This document shows positions 1-9,790 of a stretch of DNA of 31,115 bases, piece after piece; within the stretch, counting starts at the first letter, position 1; each line of letters starts with the position of its first letter. This DNA comes from Jimgerdemannia flammicorona. Taxonomy: Eukaryota; Mucoromycota; Endogonomycetes; Endogonales; Endogonaceae. The stretch covers positions 1-31,115 of the forward strand of contig RBNI01000450.1 of assembly GCA_003990745.1 (NCBI GenBank), read 5' to 3'. The notes beneath the pieces are model-generated. The model saw nothing but the letters and a program-made list of their open reading frames with translations, ran no database searches and was not told where the DNA came from. Made by a program: the position numbers and the translations under genes.

Positions 1-26
1 ACTATAAAAAAAAAAAAAAAAAAAAA
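1..26 (+). mobile_element. 3' poly-A tail of a LINE
   Basis: The window opens with ACTAT followed by about 21 A residues, directly abutting decayed Ty3 pol sequence. Three other A-tracts in the window end LINE insertions on this same strand, so this is most simply the tail of a LINE inserted in plus orientation into element A. The body and left target duplication lie outside the window, so family membership is inferred only from the tail and its ACT-A(n) junction, which resembles the tail-only insertion at 27509. Confidence 0.7.
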
Positions 27-47
27 GTATATTGCCAACCATTAAAA

Positions 48-473
48 TTGCACAAGAACCTCATCCTGGAGCCTGGAGAGCAAATCACCTTCGAAATCTT
101 TATACTACCTGACCCCAGAAATCTCTTCTTTAAACCCAATGAAGACATCCTGAACCTGGACATTGAGAGACATATATTCCCTGACAAGATGAATTCAGTA
201 TACTCCCTAGCAACCAATCAGAAATGGGAAAGCATCATCTCACTGAAAGGAATCATCATAAGACATCTAGTGCCCCTCCTCAACCAAACTCATATAGAAG
301 TCTATGAGCTAAACTTATTGAAAAACAGAAAGAATCTCAGAAGAAAGAAAAGACCTCTCTGTGACCCAGGAGACAGTAAAGCCTTCCACCAATATTGGAG
401 AAGAATTGATACTCCAATAATAGTAACAACTAGTAAAACTCCTCAAAAAATATCAAGATATCTTCATTACTAA
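48..473 (+). pseudogene. Element A pol linker upstream of RT (relic)
   Basis: A 141-codon open stretch, the longest intact frame of element A, rich in Lys/Arg/Asn with no signal peptide or membrane segment. It lies where Ty3 elements carry the protease-to-RT connector. I see no DTG/DSG protease motif and no dUTPase motifs, so it is assigned by position only. The first Met is arbitrary, since the frame was probably continuous with sequence left of the LINE tail. It ends at TAA; the RT homology begins about 150 bases downstream. Confidence 0.5.
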
Positions 474-619
474 TTATGGCAACCTGCCATATAACCCATC
501 ATATCACTACAGTATAAATATACTAAATGCAATGTCTATCTGGCTGAAATGCTATAGAATATCTCTTTATCTAAATATATTCAAAAAAAGAACACATTTA
601 AGAACTCTTAGACAATAGT

Positions 620-1282
620 GTCATCTGACCTTCTACCAGTCCTTGGGCCAGCCCTATAATTATTATACTAGAGAAAGAAGAATGGAGACTCTGTATAGAC
701 TATAAGAAACTCAATTCAGTTACCAAGAAGAATACCTCTTCTTTGATCAGAATTGATAATCTCTTGAACTAGTTACAAGATGCCAGATACTTCTGCATTA
801 TGAACCTATTTGCCAGATTCCATGAGATCTCCATAAATTCTAAAGACATTCAGAAGAGAGCCTTTCTTACCCTAGGAAAACTGTTTGAGTATCTCTGAAT
901 ATCCTTTGGACTTTGCAATATACCTCTCATCTTTCAGAGAATGATGAACTCAGTCTATAGCCCACTGATCCACTCCTGCCTAATTGTTTATATAGATGAT
1001 TCTAATATCTATTCAGTAAATTTCAAGGAATACTTATACTATCTAAAAGAATTCTTCAAGCTTATCTATAAGAACCACCTGAGACTCAATGTCAAGAAAT
1101 GCTACTTTGGAAAACAGAAATGTGAATTCCTTAGATTTATAGTTTTGGAAGAAGAAACTCATGCAGATGAAAAGAAAACTGAGAAGATTAACAACTGGCC
1201 AGTACCCAAGACCTTGAAGGAAATACCATCATTCCTAATATTAGTGTCCTACTACAGAAGGTTTATCAAGAATATCACCTAA
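620..1282 (+). pseudogene. Element A reverse transcriptase (relic)
   Basis: RNA-directed DNA polymerase domain of Ty3-type pol. In order I can read a proline/serine/tryptophan-poor remnant of the SPWASPV-like start near 635-665, a CIDYKKLN block near 690-715, the FGLCNIPLIFQRMM block near 905-945, and the catalytic YIDD box near 990-1001. The FGKQKCEFL segment and the YYRRFI end of the thumb/connection lie near 1105-1275. The last 113 codons (941-1282) are open; upstream the frame is cut by TAG and TGA stops and small shifts. The catalytic Asp pair is still present. Identification by motif order is firm; exact ends are not. Confidence 0.85.
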
Positions 1283-1394
1283 ATCTCTGCCCCAATCTGA
1301 ACTCTGCTTATGAAGAGAGTACCATATAAATAGACAGAATTACAAATACTAGCCTTCAAGGAACTCAAGCACTGTATGACCACAGTTCTAATCC

Positions 1395-1785
1395 TTGTAC
1401 ATCCCAATTTATAGATGTCATTCATATTGTATATAGATGCTTTCAAAGATGACCTTAGAGCAGTTCTAGCCCTGGAAGAACCTGAGCAATAATATGGTAT
1501 GATAGTTTATATAAGCTAAGCTACCAATCAGTAGCAGATCAACTATGGCAATACTAAATTGAAATGCCTTGCAGTCATATGGGCAGTCACTCTGTTCAAA
1601 TATTATCTCATTAGAAAAAAATTCACTCTGATAACTGACTATGCTGCTCTCAAATAGCTATTCAACTATAAGAAATCTGCTGGAATCCTAGTCTGCTGGA
1701 TCCTTATCCATAGAATTACAAAATCCCCATTATCCACAAAGTGGGAGGGGCTCTCAACAATATTGATGTACTTTTCTGCCAACTC
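1395..1785 (+). pseudogene. Element A RNase H (relic)
   Basis: Ty3-type RNase H that would degrade the RNA strand during reverse transcription. The segment LKCLAVIWAV near 1560-1595 and the ITDYAAL segment near 1630-1655 correspond to the conserved E-containing LECLAVVWA and TDHxAL blocks, and a DASKDDL-like segment near 1435-1455 corresponds to the first catalytic Asp region. Several in-frame TAG/TAA/TGA codons interrupt it. It follows the RT with normal spacing and precedes the integrase. Confidence 0.75.
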
Positions 1786-1899
1786 CAATAAACTAAAAGA
1801 ATGGTATATCAAGGAACTATACTCTAAAGAAAGCTCCTCTGACCATCAAAGTATAAGAAGATCTTATCTGAAAAGAACATCAGAAAGCCCACCAAGGAC

Positions 1900-2830
1900 A
1901 GGTAAATATAGAAGAAAAACTGCAAACAATATACCAACATTGGCTCAATCTCAGAACACAAGTCTGAAATATACTCAAGAAATGTGACATCTATCAGAAG
2001 TACTAAGGAAAGAAGAATTATCAAGCACTATTATAACAAATCATGCTACCAGAAAACATCTTCCAAAGATGGAAAGTAGATATAATTGAACCTCTACCAG
2101 TTATATCAAGAGAGAATAAATATATCTTAGTATTTGTAGAATATCTGACCTAGTGGCCTAAAGCCTTTCCAATGGATATTGCAGATTCCCTGACTATTGT
2201 TGGCCTCCCCTATAGACTCACACTCAGATATAGATCTCCAGAAGAACTTATCTCTGAGTGAGGTCCAGAATTTATCAATAACATAATTATAGGTTATATC
2301 TGAATTCACAAGATCCATCTCAGATAGACTATATCATACTACTCTCAAACCAATGGTATGATAGAACAAATGAATCAGACTATTAAGAAAAGACTTGCTC
2401 AAGTCAATTCTATTAATTGAGACCTCTGCTTAACCAAGATCCTATGGGAAATTCTGAATACTCCTGCTGCCTCTACTAAACAAAAGCCCTACAAAATGAT
2501 GTTTGCTAAAAAAAACCAGAACTACTGAGTATGAGAACCTCAGAGACCACCTCAAGAAGACAGAACAGTTATATAATCAAGCCTAAGTTTAGATTTTCAA
2601 AGCCCAGAAGAGATAAAAGAAGTACTATTACCAGAATTAGAAGGATTAGAAGATTAAGTTTAGAGATCAAGTACTTATTTGGAGAAGTATGATAGAAACA
2701 AACTTTGCTACCAAACTGGAGCCCAAATGGAAAGGATCTTATCTTATATATAATATCAGAGGGACCAGTATCTATTTAAGAAGTATAGATGGATGAACCC
2801 TGAGGACACTAGTATATATCAATTGCCTCA
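1900..2830 (+). pseudogene. Element A integrase with GPY-like tail (relic)
   Basis: DDE integrase for insertion of element DNA. A CDIYQKY remnant near 1990 matches the second half of the HHCC zinc finger with its last Cys changed to Tyr. The first catalytic Asp lies in WKVDIIEPL near 2070, the second block reads SEstopGPEF near 2255 (Glu where Asp is expected, so the catalytic triad looks broken), and the Glu lies in NGMIEQMNQ near 2350. A LEPKWKGSYL block near 2715 is the GPY/F module. I see no chromodomain after it. Frame is interrupted by many stops. Confidence 0.8.
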
Positions 2831-3321
2831 AGATATAACTCTCTCTACACTATAAATCAGACAATTGACCAGGGTCTCCAGATCTATCAGAAGAATCTCA
2901 CTTTGGTCAGACATCTACTGCAAGTCCACCAGCTACAGGCCTATTATATAATTGGAGAATAGTTTCAGAACCCTCAAGCTGCAGACCTAATCTATATCAG
3001 AAACTCCACTGGCCCGATTCAGAAAAACACCACTACTGTAGATAGATTGTACACAATATACATATAAATGAAATACTCCAGCACTGATATAGGCTCAATT
3101 CTCTCTGAATGACATATAAAACATGAATCCTACTATCTACTAGAGTATCATCAAATATGTTGAAATCCTTTTCTCAGAAGAAGAAGAAAAATCTATCAAA
3201 TGGAGTGACTCTGATCCAAACTAAGATAATGGTTCAGGTATTGACACTGAAGATACATATATATATTAGAATGATGACTAAAGGATAGTCTGAGGTCAGA
3301 CTATCATTTAATGGGAGCTGA

Positions 3322-3682
3322 TGTGATGAGCAGCAGAATTGTCATGCTGAAATTGTAAATTAACTATATACTATATCTAGTATACTAAGTAACCAAGACT
3401 GCTTTACTTTTCCAATCTATATAATTAGTCAGAGATGCTAGAAACAGTATTTTTACCTATACAAGTCCAGTATACTATACTATCTAGGTATACCTACTAT
3501 ATATAGAAATCTATAATTAGTAATATAGTAACCAGATAGTAACTTTTATAATGAACAGAAGAAGTAATTTATTCAAAAATACATATGTTGCATATTTCAC
3601 ATATTACTGATAAATGACATAATACTGATGATATAAAATATGGCATAAAGTTATGTACCTATATCAAGTTGTCATCCCAACA
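3322..3682 (+). repeat. Element A 3' LTR
   Basis: Begins TGTGATGAGC just after a purine run (GGGAGCTGA) that serves as polypurine tract, and ends at CCCAACA, giving a TG...CA LTR of about 361 bp. The right part (from about 3510) recurs as a direct copy ending at 5380, with the same terminal CCCAA(C/T)A, which fixes the right end. The left part recurs inverted ending at 6446, which fixes the left end. The LTR is AT-rich with repeated TATAC/GTATA words. Confidence 0.7.
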
Positions 3683-4186
3683 CTCTTGTTCAAGGAGATA
3701 TATATATATCAAAACTTAAAAAAAAGAATATCAACTGTATTCAAAAAAATAGAAGAATGCAATCTGGAATAAAAAAACAATATATAATATATACAAAAAT
3801 TAGAACTACATATAATCCAAATTACTATTATAAAATCCTATATCAAAGGAATTTTTGCAAGTCAAAAAGTGTTCTGAAATATCCAAAATATCTACAAAAT
3901 GCAATGTATATAATCTACTCACAGAGAATAAATATCAATATATATGCAATATGAGACTTTTAAGAGCCTAAAAAGTATTCCACTTTAGTCATCATATTTA
4001 TTATAGACCAGTTGGTATTGTAGGAGCCAAAAAAAGCCATTATTATAGATATCATTACTCTTGTTTAATTCAATGCCATTGTTATCATCATGCCTTTGGA
4101 ATATATAATATTGTTGATACTGGCTGTTATTGCTCTTAGTATGCATGGTGTGATATTATATACTGTATTTTACTGAAATCCAGTAG
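3683..4186. other. AT-rich stretch without recognisable gene
   Basis: About 500 bases after the element A LTR. It is dominated by A/T words, with TATATATATAT and several A-runs. A 65-codon open stretch at 3757-3954 is Tyr/Ile/Asn/Lys-rich and has no family resemblance, so it looks like a composition artefact. I see no LTR ends, no A-tail with duplication and no RNA gene. Confidence 0.5.
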
Positions 4187-5149
4187 TCAGACATTATCAT
4201 TATCAATAGCTATATTAGTAATATATTCACTGCTAAATATATAACTGATGTCATTATCACTTTTTGCAAAGTAAAAAGCGTTTTGCTGTTGACCAGAATT
4301 TGTAGATGTAGATTTGATGAATTTGATAATAGAACTGCTTATATGTATATATAGATCATATGCTAGTAGACCTGGTAGTATATATATTATTATGCTTTCC
4401 TTTAACTCAAAAGGTCTTTCTGCTACTTCTATATCATTTTTATTCTTTTTGCAGTATTCCCACTTACAGTATCTATATACATATCCCACAATAATTACAG
4501 TTACCTTCAAATGATAAGTTGTATATTCTGTACTAGGTTTAGATTTGTTTGCATTATTGACCTCATTGGTGTCTTGTATATACTTCCTTCATCAGTCTTG
4601 TTTAACTTTTCTAACCTCAGTCTTGTTGGTCTTTTCTGTGGCCTCATCCACACTTTGGACCTTATTGGCATTTCCCCTTATCCATGTTTTGACCTTGTGG
4701 TTCAGGTTCATCCTATTGATCTCATTGTTGGTCTTATTGATCTTATTTGTTGTATTTTTGCTGGTATTATTGATCTTATTTGCTATATCTACTATACGAG
4801 CTATAGAAGGCTTTCTTGTTGCCATAATTGCTACCTCTCATATCTGGGAGAGTATCTCTGCCATCAGGGAGGACTTCATGCCTCAACTGCTAGGAAGGGC
4901 TTTATAATTGCCTCAAATACCTAAGTGGGTGTTTTTGTTATAATTTCCTTCAGCCACCAGAGAGGACTTCATGATTGCTGTAATATCTGAGTAGGTGCCT
5001 TTATCATAATTGCCTTCTGCCACTAGAGAGGATTTTATTATCAACATTAGCAGGCTTCTCTTACAACAGAACTGTATTCTCCAGTACTGGAGAGTCATTG
5101 TAGAGATGTCCATCTTGGTGCTCTGGCTCACACCTGTGTTCATCAGCAT
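4187..5149 (-). pseudogene. Unidentified minus-strand coding relic with internal repeats
   Basis: Three open stretches on the minus strand (5149-4913, 4825-4592, 4510-4187) are all in one reading frame, giving about 320 codons interrupted by only a handful of stops (between the first and second stretch, and after 4592). The N-terminal third has three imperfect repeats starting with (M/I)KSSL(V/M)AE, spaced 66 and 93 bases, both multiples of three. The middle is a Lys/Asn/Thr-rich hydrophilic segment. The last third contains CKWEYCKKNK, a possible Cys pair, followed by mixed polar and hydrophobic sequence. I do not recognise the family. It could be the internal region of another mobile element; the adjacent LTR piece at 5205-5380 hints at that but is not proof. 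Confidence 0.4.
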
Positions 5150-5204
5150 AGTATATAAACTAGAGGTATTCTAACTGCTAACTGGGACTCACTACTAACT
5201 GAGC

Positions 5205-5380
5205 TATATAGTTATATAGTAACTAATAGGGCTTATAATCTGTTGTGTAAATAGAAGAAGTGATTTATACAAAAATTCATATATTGCATATTTCACACAT
5301 TACTGATAAATAATATAATACTAATGGCATAGTATATGATATAAAGTCTTATGCCTATATATCAAGTTACTATCCCAATA
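5205..5380 (+). repeat. Partial element A-type LTR, direct copy
   Basis: Matches 3510-3682 of the element A LTR in the same orientation. Shared blocks include AGAAGT(A/G)ATTTAT, TTGCATATTTCACA and ATTACTGATAAAT, and both copies end CCCAA(C/T)A. Differences are mostly transitions. The left half of the LTR is not found immediately upstream, so this is truncated or was interrupted by the sequence at 3683-5204. Confidence 0.7.
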
Positions 5381-6309
5381 GCAACTATAATTATATAAAA
5401 TACTCTAGAAATAAGAGTGAACTTTCTAATAAAAAGAAAAGTCTGAAAAGTTCAATAGCAAAAGATAATTCTATCTACCACACTTTGAGAAAAACTCTAA
5501 AACTACTGCTAGGAGATTGTGAGCTTACTTTTCTCACTTTAGTCCACTTTCTAATACAAAGCTTGAAGATTTGCAACCAAAGTTTAATTAAAAAACTTTG
5601 CCACCATTTGAGTAATCTGCTACTTAAGGAAAAAGCCACCATTTTCAAAGAAGTCTACTATTCTCAGAGAGTCTGTTATTCCTGCCATAAGTCTGTCTAT
5701 CTGATGTAACTTTGTGTAAAGATAGTCTATGACATAACTCCATAAAAATGAAACTTGTCTTTGATATAACTATAAGGAATCCAAGTTAACTAAATTACAA
5801 GTTGTTGAATTTTCTACCATCTAAGTTATCTAAGTTCAAGTTATCTGATATTCTCAGAAGCATGCTGATTCAGGAGAATCTATACTAAATTGAGTTACTT
5901 ACCAAATCTGCATAAGGAAGTCTACTAAGATTGTTATACAGAAATTGCATATAAGGAAACTGCTCATGCCACACATATATACTATATTCAGAGAACCATC
6001 CCAATAAGGATATTCATCTAAATTGACTGCCACACAAATAACAAAATTACCATTGTATCCAGATTGAATATTATACTACTAAATACTAAGGACCTTAGGA
6101 ATTTTAGAATATTTTATTACTTTTTGACAAAGTAACTAAAGGCTCAAGCCAAACTACATTAACTCTCAATCTTGTAATTTGCCTCTATTGAGCTGGGTAC
6201 ATTATACTATATGTGGGAAGGAGTGATCTTCATAGTCTCAGAGTGATCTTTAAGATATTACAGTAACTTTCAGAATTTCAAAATGACCTTCAGGGTCATA
6301 ATATTTTCT
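5381..6309. other. Decayed AT-rich stretch, no assignable gene
   Basis: About 900 bases. A 74-codon open stretch at 5485-5709 has no recognisable motif. Short words recur (GAGTGATCTT near 6211 and 6241; AAGTTATCTAAGTT-like words near 5820-5850). No LTR ends, A-tail or structural RNA is evident. It may be internal sequence of an old retroelement, but I cannot show it. Confidence 0.4.
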
Positions 6310-6446
6310 TCTTTAGCTATATGAGTTATTTATACAAGTTACTATAGTAGGGCAATTCCAGTTGCCTAGTATACTTAATATAGTATATAGCTAAATTATA
6401 GTGACTAATTCAGATAGTAACTTAGTATACTTTTCTACTCATCACA
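6310..6446 (-). repeat. Inverted piece of the element A-type LTR
   Basis: Read on the minus strand from 6446, the sequence starts TGTGATGAG and carries a block like CTATATACTATAT..AGTATACTA, both matching the first ~110 bases of the LTR at 3322. Alignment weakens after that. It shows that another copy of this LTR family inserted in the opposite orientation, or that the region was inverted. Confidence 0.55.
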
Positions 6447-6492
6447 ATATAGATAAATACTAAATTTGTATTTTCATAAAATTTATATATAT

Positions 6493-6532
6493 GAGATTAA
6501 TAAGAGAAATAGTTCATCTTATTCTTAATCTC
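6493..6532. repeat. Short inverted repeat (hairpin)
   Basis: GAGATTAA at 6493-6500 pairs with TTAATCTC at 6525-6532, and TAAGA at 6501-6505 pairs with TCTTA at 6517-6521, with a three-base bulge and an 11-base loop. It is not followed by a T-run. No function is claimed; it could be chance in AT-rich DNA. Confidence 0.4.
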
Positions 6533-6636
6533 TATATTATAATAGAAATTTTAACCATGATTATTTTTGTTATCAGACTATTATACAATATAAAGAGCTA
6601 TATAGTAATACTTATATCTTAATATCTAAAGTATAA

Positions 6637-6855
6637 AGAAAATTTCAGTAAATATTTAAAGAAGCTGGATTAGTAGTCTATCAGTCTTATAGTTTGGTAA
6701 GAGTTCTTGAACCTGAACCAACAGAGTAAGAGAAAAATATAAAGAAATCTCAACTGATAATAAATGAATTATTTGAGAGAACAAGAGATCAATTTTATAT
6801 ACTAGAGGAAGAAAGATTAGCAGAGGAAGTAGCAAGGTTTATTGAATATTTGTGA
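6637..6855 (+). pseudogene. Unidentified plus-strand coding relic
   Basis: One plus frame is nearly open here, with in-frame TAA near 6649 and 6727 and TGA at 6853. It encodes a charged, helix-prone protein with segments such as ELFERTRDQFYILEEERL and AEEVARFIEYL, unlike the Tyr/Ile/Asn noise typical of chance frames in the region. Weaker in-frame sequence continues to about 6960. The family is not recognised; a gag-like or host coding remnant is possible. Before element B inserted, this lay about 0.35 kb from its left end. Confidence 0.3.
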
Positions 6856-7204
6856 AATATATTGGAGCCTATTATTAATAGACAAGATAAATATCATTAA
6901 GATACTGAACAAGGAACTTAGAGAGAATAAAAAACCAGTAATAGACAGAGAGAGTAGAAACTGATAGTTGAGAAAATAGGATCTAAGTCCTAGAGGGCTC
7001 TAAGAACTTCTTCTCTAACTTATTATATAGATCTCTAATTTCTTCCTTATCTTAAACACTTCTTATATCTGATATAGATATATATAGATTTGGCATAAGT
7101 GATAAATGAAAATTATTTGCTTTTAGTTTCTTTTTCTTTTTTTATATTTATCTGTTTTATAGCCATATAGTGTTTTGATACTCTATACCAAAATCTATAT
7201 CTAT
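6856..7204. other. AT-rich flank left of element B
   Basis: No gene recognised. The last four bases, CTAT at 7201-7204, match CTAT at 19667-19670 on the other side of element B and are the probable target duplication. A T-rich run lies near 7128-7145. Confidence 0.5.
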
Positions 7205-7676
7205 TGTGATGGTCAATCCAAATTAGTAATATGAATCAGGGGAATTAGACATTTGATTGCGGTACCTGAATCCAATTCCCAGTATAGTATAGCCTTATAG
7301 TTAGCCAAGTCTCCGATTTAGACAATGTCGAAATATTTCAACACTTGTAAAATCGATGATCCGATATAGTATAGCATTTAGACAATGTCGAAAAGTCTCG
7401 ACACTTGCTAAATGACTCATAACTTAGCCATGTAACTCAGTAGCCATCTCATAGTTAGCAAACTTGTATAAATAACCCAGTATCTTAAAGTAAATAAACC
7501 TCAGATCGAAATAGTTCAAAGCAAAGAGAAAGCAAAGGAACTAGTAAGCCTGCGGGCAGATATACTTTGAACTCACCCACCCCTACATTCCGAGGACTCC
7601 GCGGAGTTAAAGAAGATCAAGAATTCAAGATAAAAAATCTGACATACTTACAAGGTTAAGTATCCGCTACATTACA
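7205..7676 (+). repeat. Element B 5' LTR
   Basis: 472 bp, TGTGATGG to CTACATTACA, matched over its whole length by 19194-19666. It contains a TATAAATA box near 7468 and AATAAA near 7492, the usual U3/R promoter and polyadenylation signals. A segment TAGACAATGTCGAAA is repeated inside the LTR (near 7319 and 7379), each copy followed by an inverted TCGACA-type word that could form a small stem. By eye it differs from the 3' LTR at about 25 positions, almost all transitions. Confidence 0.92.
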
Positions 7677-7778
7677 ACTTTGTGCCCATTGGTTGGTGAT
7701 TCAAGATGAATCCCTCACTTTCAAGCTGAACAATGAACAACTGCTACCACAAGAACTCACACAACACAATCAGACAAA
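7677..7778 (+). promoter_or_regulatory. Element B leader, possible primer-binding region
   Basis: The 102 bases between LTR and gag start include TTTGTGCCCATTGGTTGG and TGGTGATTCAAG. The same place in element C is well conserved (TTAGTACCTATTGACTGG, TGGTGATTCAAG) although its surroundings are strongly decayed, which suggests the primer-binding or packaging signal lies here. I cannot assign a tRNA. Confidence 0.4.
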
Positions 7779-8864
7779 ATGGACATGAGACCACCTGTAT
7801 TCCATGGATATACTTTGGATGAATCCATTGTCACCTTCATAGATGATTTCGAGCAGTATGCTGCTGTTAGGACCTTAACTGCAGCACAGCAAGTAGCCCT
7901 CATACCCTACAGCCTACGAGGATCTGCAAGAGCAGCATTCACAGCCGCAACCCATGCAGGAAATGATGCCGATGCTATACTGACAGCACAGAAGACCTGG
8001 CTCTGGAATACCTATTACACAGACGAGATCAAGCAAGCCCTGAAGGACCAGCTCAATACAACATATCAAAGAATGAGCAAGGATCCAAACACATTCTTCA
8101 CAAGAATCCGATATCAGATAATCCTTGCAGATTATGCTGATGCCATCTGAGACCAAGTAGCTGAAGCAACCTTCATGAAAGGAGTTCACCCAGAGATAGC
8201 CTTGGCCATCCGCTCATCACCAGTAGTCCTGGATCTGACACAAAAGGTCACCTATGCTCAGCGATATTGGATAGCCAGACATCCACAAGACCACATCATG
8301 GAAAGAGTGACTGGAGTTAAAATCGAAGCACTCAAGACAACCAGTGTAATCCCTACCACTATGATCAATCGAAAGACACCAAAACCAAGAGCTACAGAAC
8401 AATAGAGAAACAGTGATCCTATGGAGGAACTTGCCAAGCAGTTTGCCAAAATGACTGCTCACCTAGGAGATATGGTAAAGGAAATCAGAGGAAGAGATCG
8501 CCACCCAATTCAGAAGTTTGCCGCCACCTCAGACAAGAAGAAAGGTACTTACTACAGCTGCGGAGAAGAAGGCCACTACTCATATGAATGTATGAGTGAA
8601 ACCAAGCACAAGGCCCAGCCAAGCAATGCTACTACTAGAAATAAGGAGCAAGCCAACATCATCACCTTTGAGGAGATCAGAGATTCAGATGAGGAATGGG
8701 AGGCCTATCCTGCTCAGACCACTAAGAAGGATGTTCGCAAGGAACCCTACAAGAGACCGCCAGGAAGACTCAAGAAGAACCCAGTGGAAAAGCAGATGGA
8801 AACAACTACAGAAAGCCAAGCTGAAGAAATGGATCAAGACATAGAGCTCGAGCAAGCAGTCTAA
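7779..8864 (+). pseudogene. gag: Element B gag (capsid/nucleocapsid)
   Basis: A single frame of 362 codons from ATG at 7779, chosen because it is the first Met after the leader and the homologous segment in element C aligns from here. Stops inside are TGA at 8148 and TAG at 8403. Residues 1-190 form the capsid-like part, with a YTLDESIVTFIDDFEQYAAV start and helix-rich sequence. A CCHC zinc knuckle of the nucleocapsid lies near 8549-8595, reading YYSCGEEGHYSYEC: the first Cys has become Tyr. The C-terminal part is Glu/Lys-rich. It ends at TAA 8862, but the protease continues in the same frame, so the TAA may be a mutated CAA and gag-pro may originally have been one polyprotein. Confidence 0.85.
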
Positions 8865-9733
8865 GATATCATCTGAGGAACCACTCCAGCAAGTAAAGGA
8901 GAAAAGGAGAAGAAGCTTCGCAAGATCAAGACTTTCAAGTATGATATCTTCAAGGATCTCAGCCAACAAAAAGTCAATGCAACCTTCGGCCAGCTGGCAG
9001 AAATCCCCACATTCAGGCAGCAAATGAGATTTGGACTTGTAGAAACCACCAAGGAGCAAGGTTGGAAGATAACGGAGGCCAACAATGTTCAAGAAGACTC
9101 TGGAGAAGAAAGTGAAGATAACTGCAAGACTTCTGCCTATGCAACCTGCCAAATTGAAGATAGAATCATTGAAGCCATCATAGACACAGGAGCAGGAGGA
9201 TGTCTCCTCAGTAAGAAGGCAGTAGATCACTTAGGATGGGAGATCGAAGAAGCAACCAAGCTGGTATTTGTCACAGCAGATGGCACAAGAGCCACCCCTC
9301 TGGGAAAGATCCGAGATGTTTCCATCAAGTTCGGAGGAGCAACCATCCCAGTTGATGTGATTGTAACCAATGCAACCAACTACGACATCCTCATCGGCAA
9401 CCAGTGGCTTCACAAAGCCAGAGCAATAATCAATCTAAATGCAGATTGTCTACCGAGGACAAAAGATGTGAATTCCTATCAATGTTAACAAAGGAGTGCT
9501 CCCAGAGATGGAAGAAGAAGAAGGTGAGCCAGAGGAAGCCTACATGGTAACCACACAGAAAAAGAAGAAAGTCGGATAGATGAGTGAGGAGGAATGGTGC
9601 AAGAAGATTGCACCACAAGGAGTCTGCCCCTGGCTCAAACCACTCGGAGCAAGCTAAGCCACACAGGCATCTTTCAGCAAAAGACAACACGTTTTCAAGT
9701 TTTTATTTCGAACACACTGGTGTACATCGCAGC
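8865..9733 (+). pseudogene. Element B retropepsin protease and connector
   Basis: Aspartic protease that would process the polyprotein. In frame with gag after TAA 8862 and a TGA at 8874, it has the catalytic IIDTGAGGCLL near 9175-9210, a flap-like TADGTRATPLGK region near 9268-9310, and the second conserved hydrophobic-Gly block YDILIGNQWL near 9381-9410. Dimer-forming single-Asp organisation fits retroelement proteases. A frameshift near 9443 moves the reading frame by one (VNVNKGVLPEMEEEE continues in the shifted frame), with further TGA, TAG and TAA stops, and another shift returns it before the LINE insertion, where FQVFISNTLVYIAAGVY is read. Confidence 0.85.
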
Positions 9734-9744
9734 AGGAGTCTACC
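9734..9744 (+). repeat. Left target duplication of LINE B
   Basis: AGGAGTCTACC at 9734-9744 recurs at 15383-15393 immediately after the poly-A tail. The leading A on the right is ambiguous with the tail, so the certain duplication is GGAGTCTACC. Confidence 0.95.
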
Positions 9745-9790
9745 TACAAGGCACAACAAGTTTCGAAGAAAACCGTCAAGTTTTGGTGAC

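Larger units (their letters stand above)
27..3682 (+). mobile_element. Ty3/gypsy element A, 3' part, decayed
   Basis: This is the right-hand part of a Ty3/gypsy LTR retrotransposon. The order linker, reverse transcriptase, RNase H, integrase, polypurine tract, 3' LTR can be read from translations in several plus frames. The 5' LTR, gag and protease are missing because the LINE tail at 1-26 and the window edge cut it. It is much more AT-rich and stop-riddled than element B, and its LTR differs from that of B, so it is a separate family. Many stops are TAG or TAA at places where CAG, CAA or TGG is expected, matching CpA to TpA decay. Right flanking target duplication cannot be checked without the left end. 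Confidence 0.85.

Noticed and set aside
4511..4924. Plus-strand Leu/Ile/Cys/Ser-rich open frames that look like membrane proteins
   Set aside because: They are antisense to the Lys/Asn/Thr-rich minus-strand relic, and hydrophobic codons arise simply as complements of Asn/Lys codons.
3961..5150. Region as a tRNA or structured RNA locus
   Set aside because: No cloverleaf, no A/B box pair and no G+C-rich stems were found on either strand.
8685..9230. Minus-strand open frame of 181 codons over gag-protease
   Set aside because: Shadow of the plus-strand gag-pro frame, Leu/Ser/Cys-rich with no domain, while the plus strand shows the DTG protease motif.
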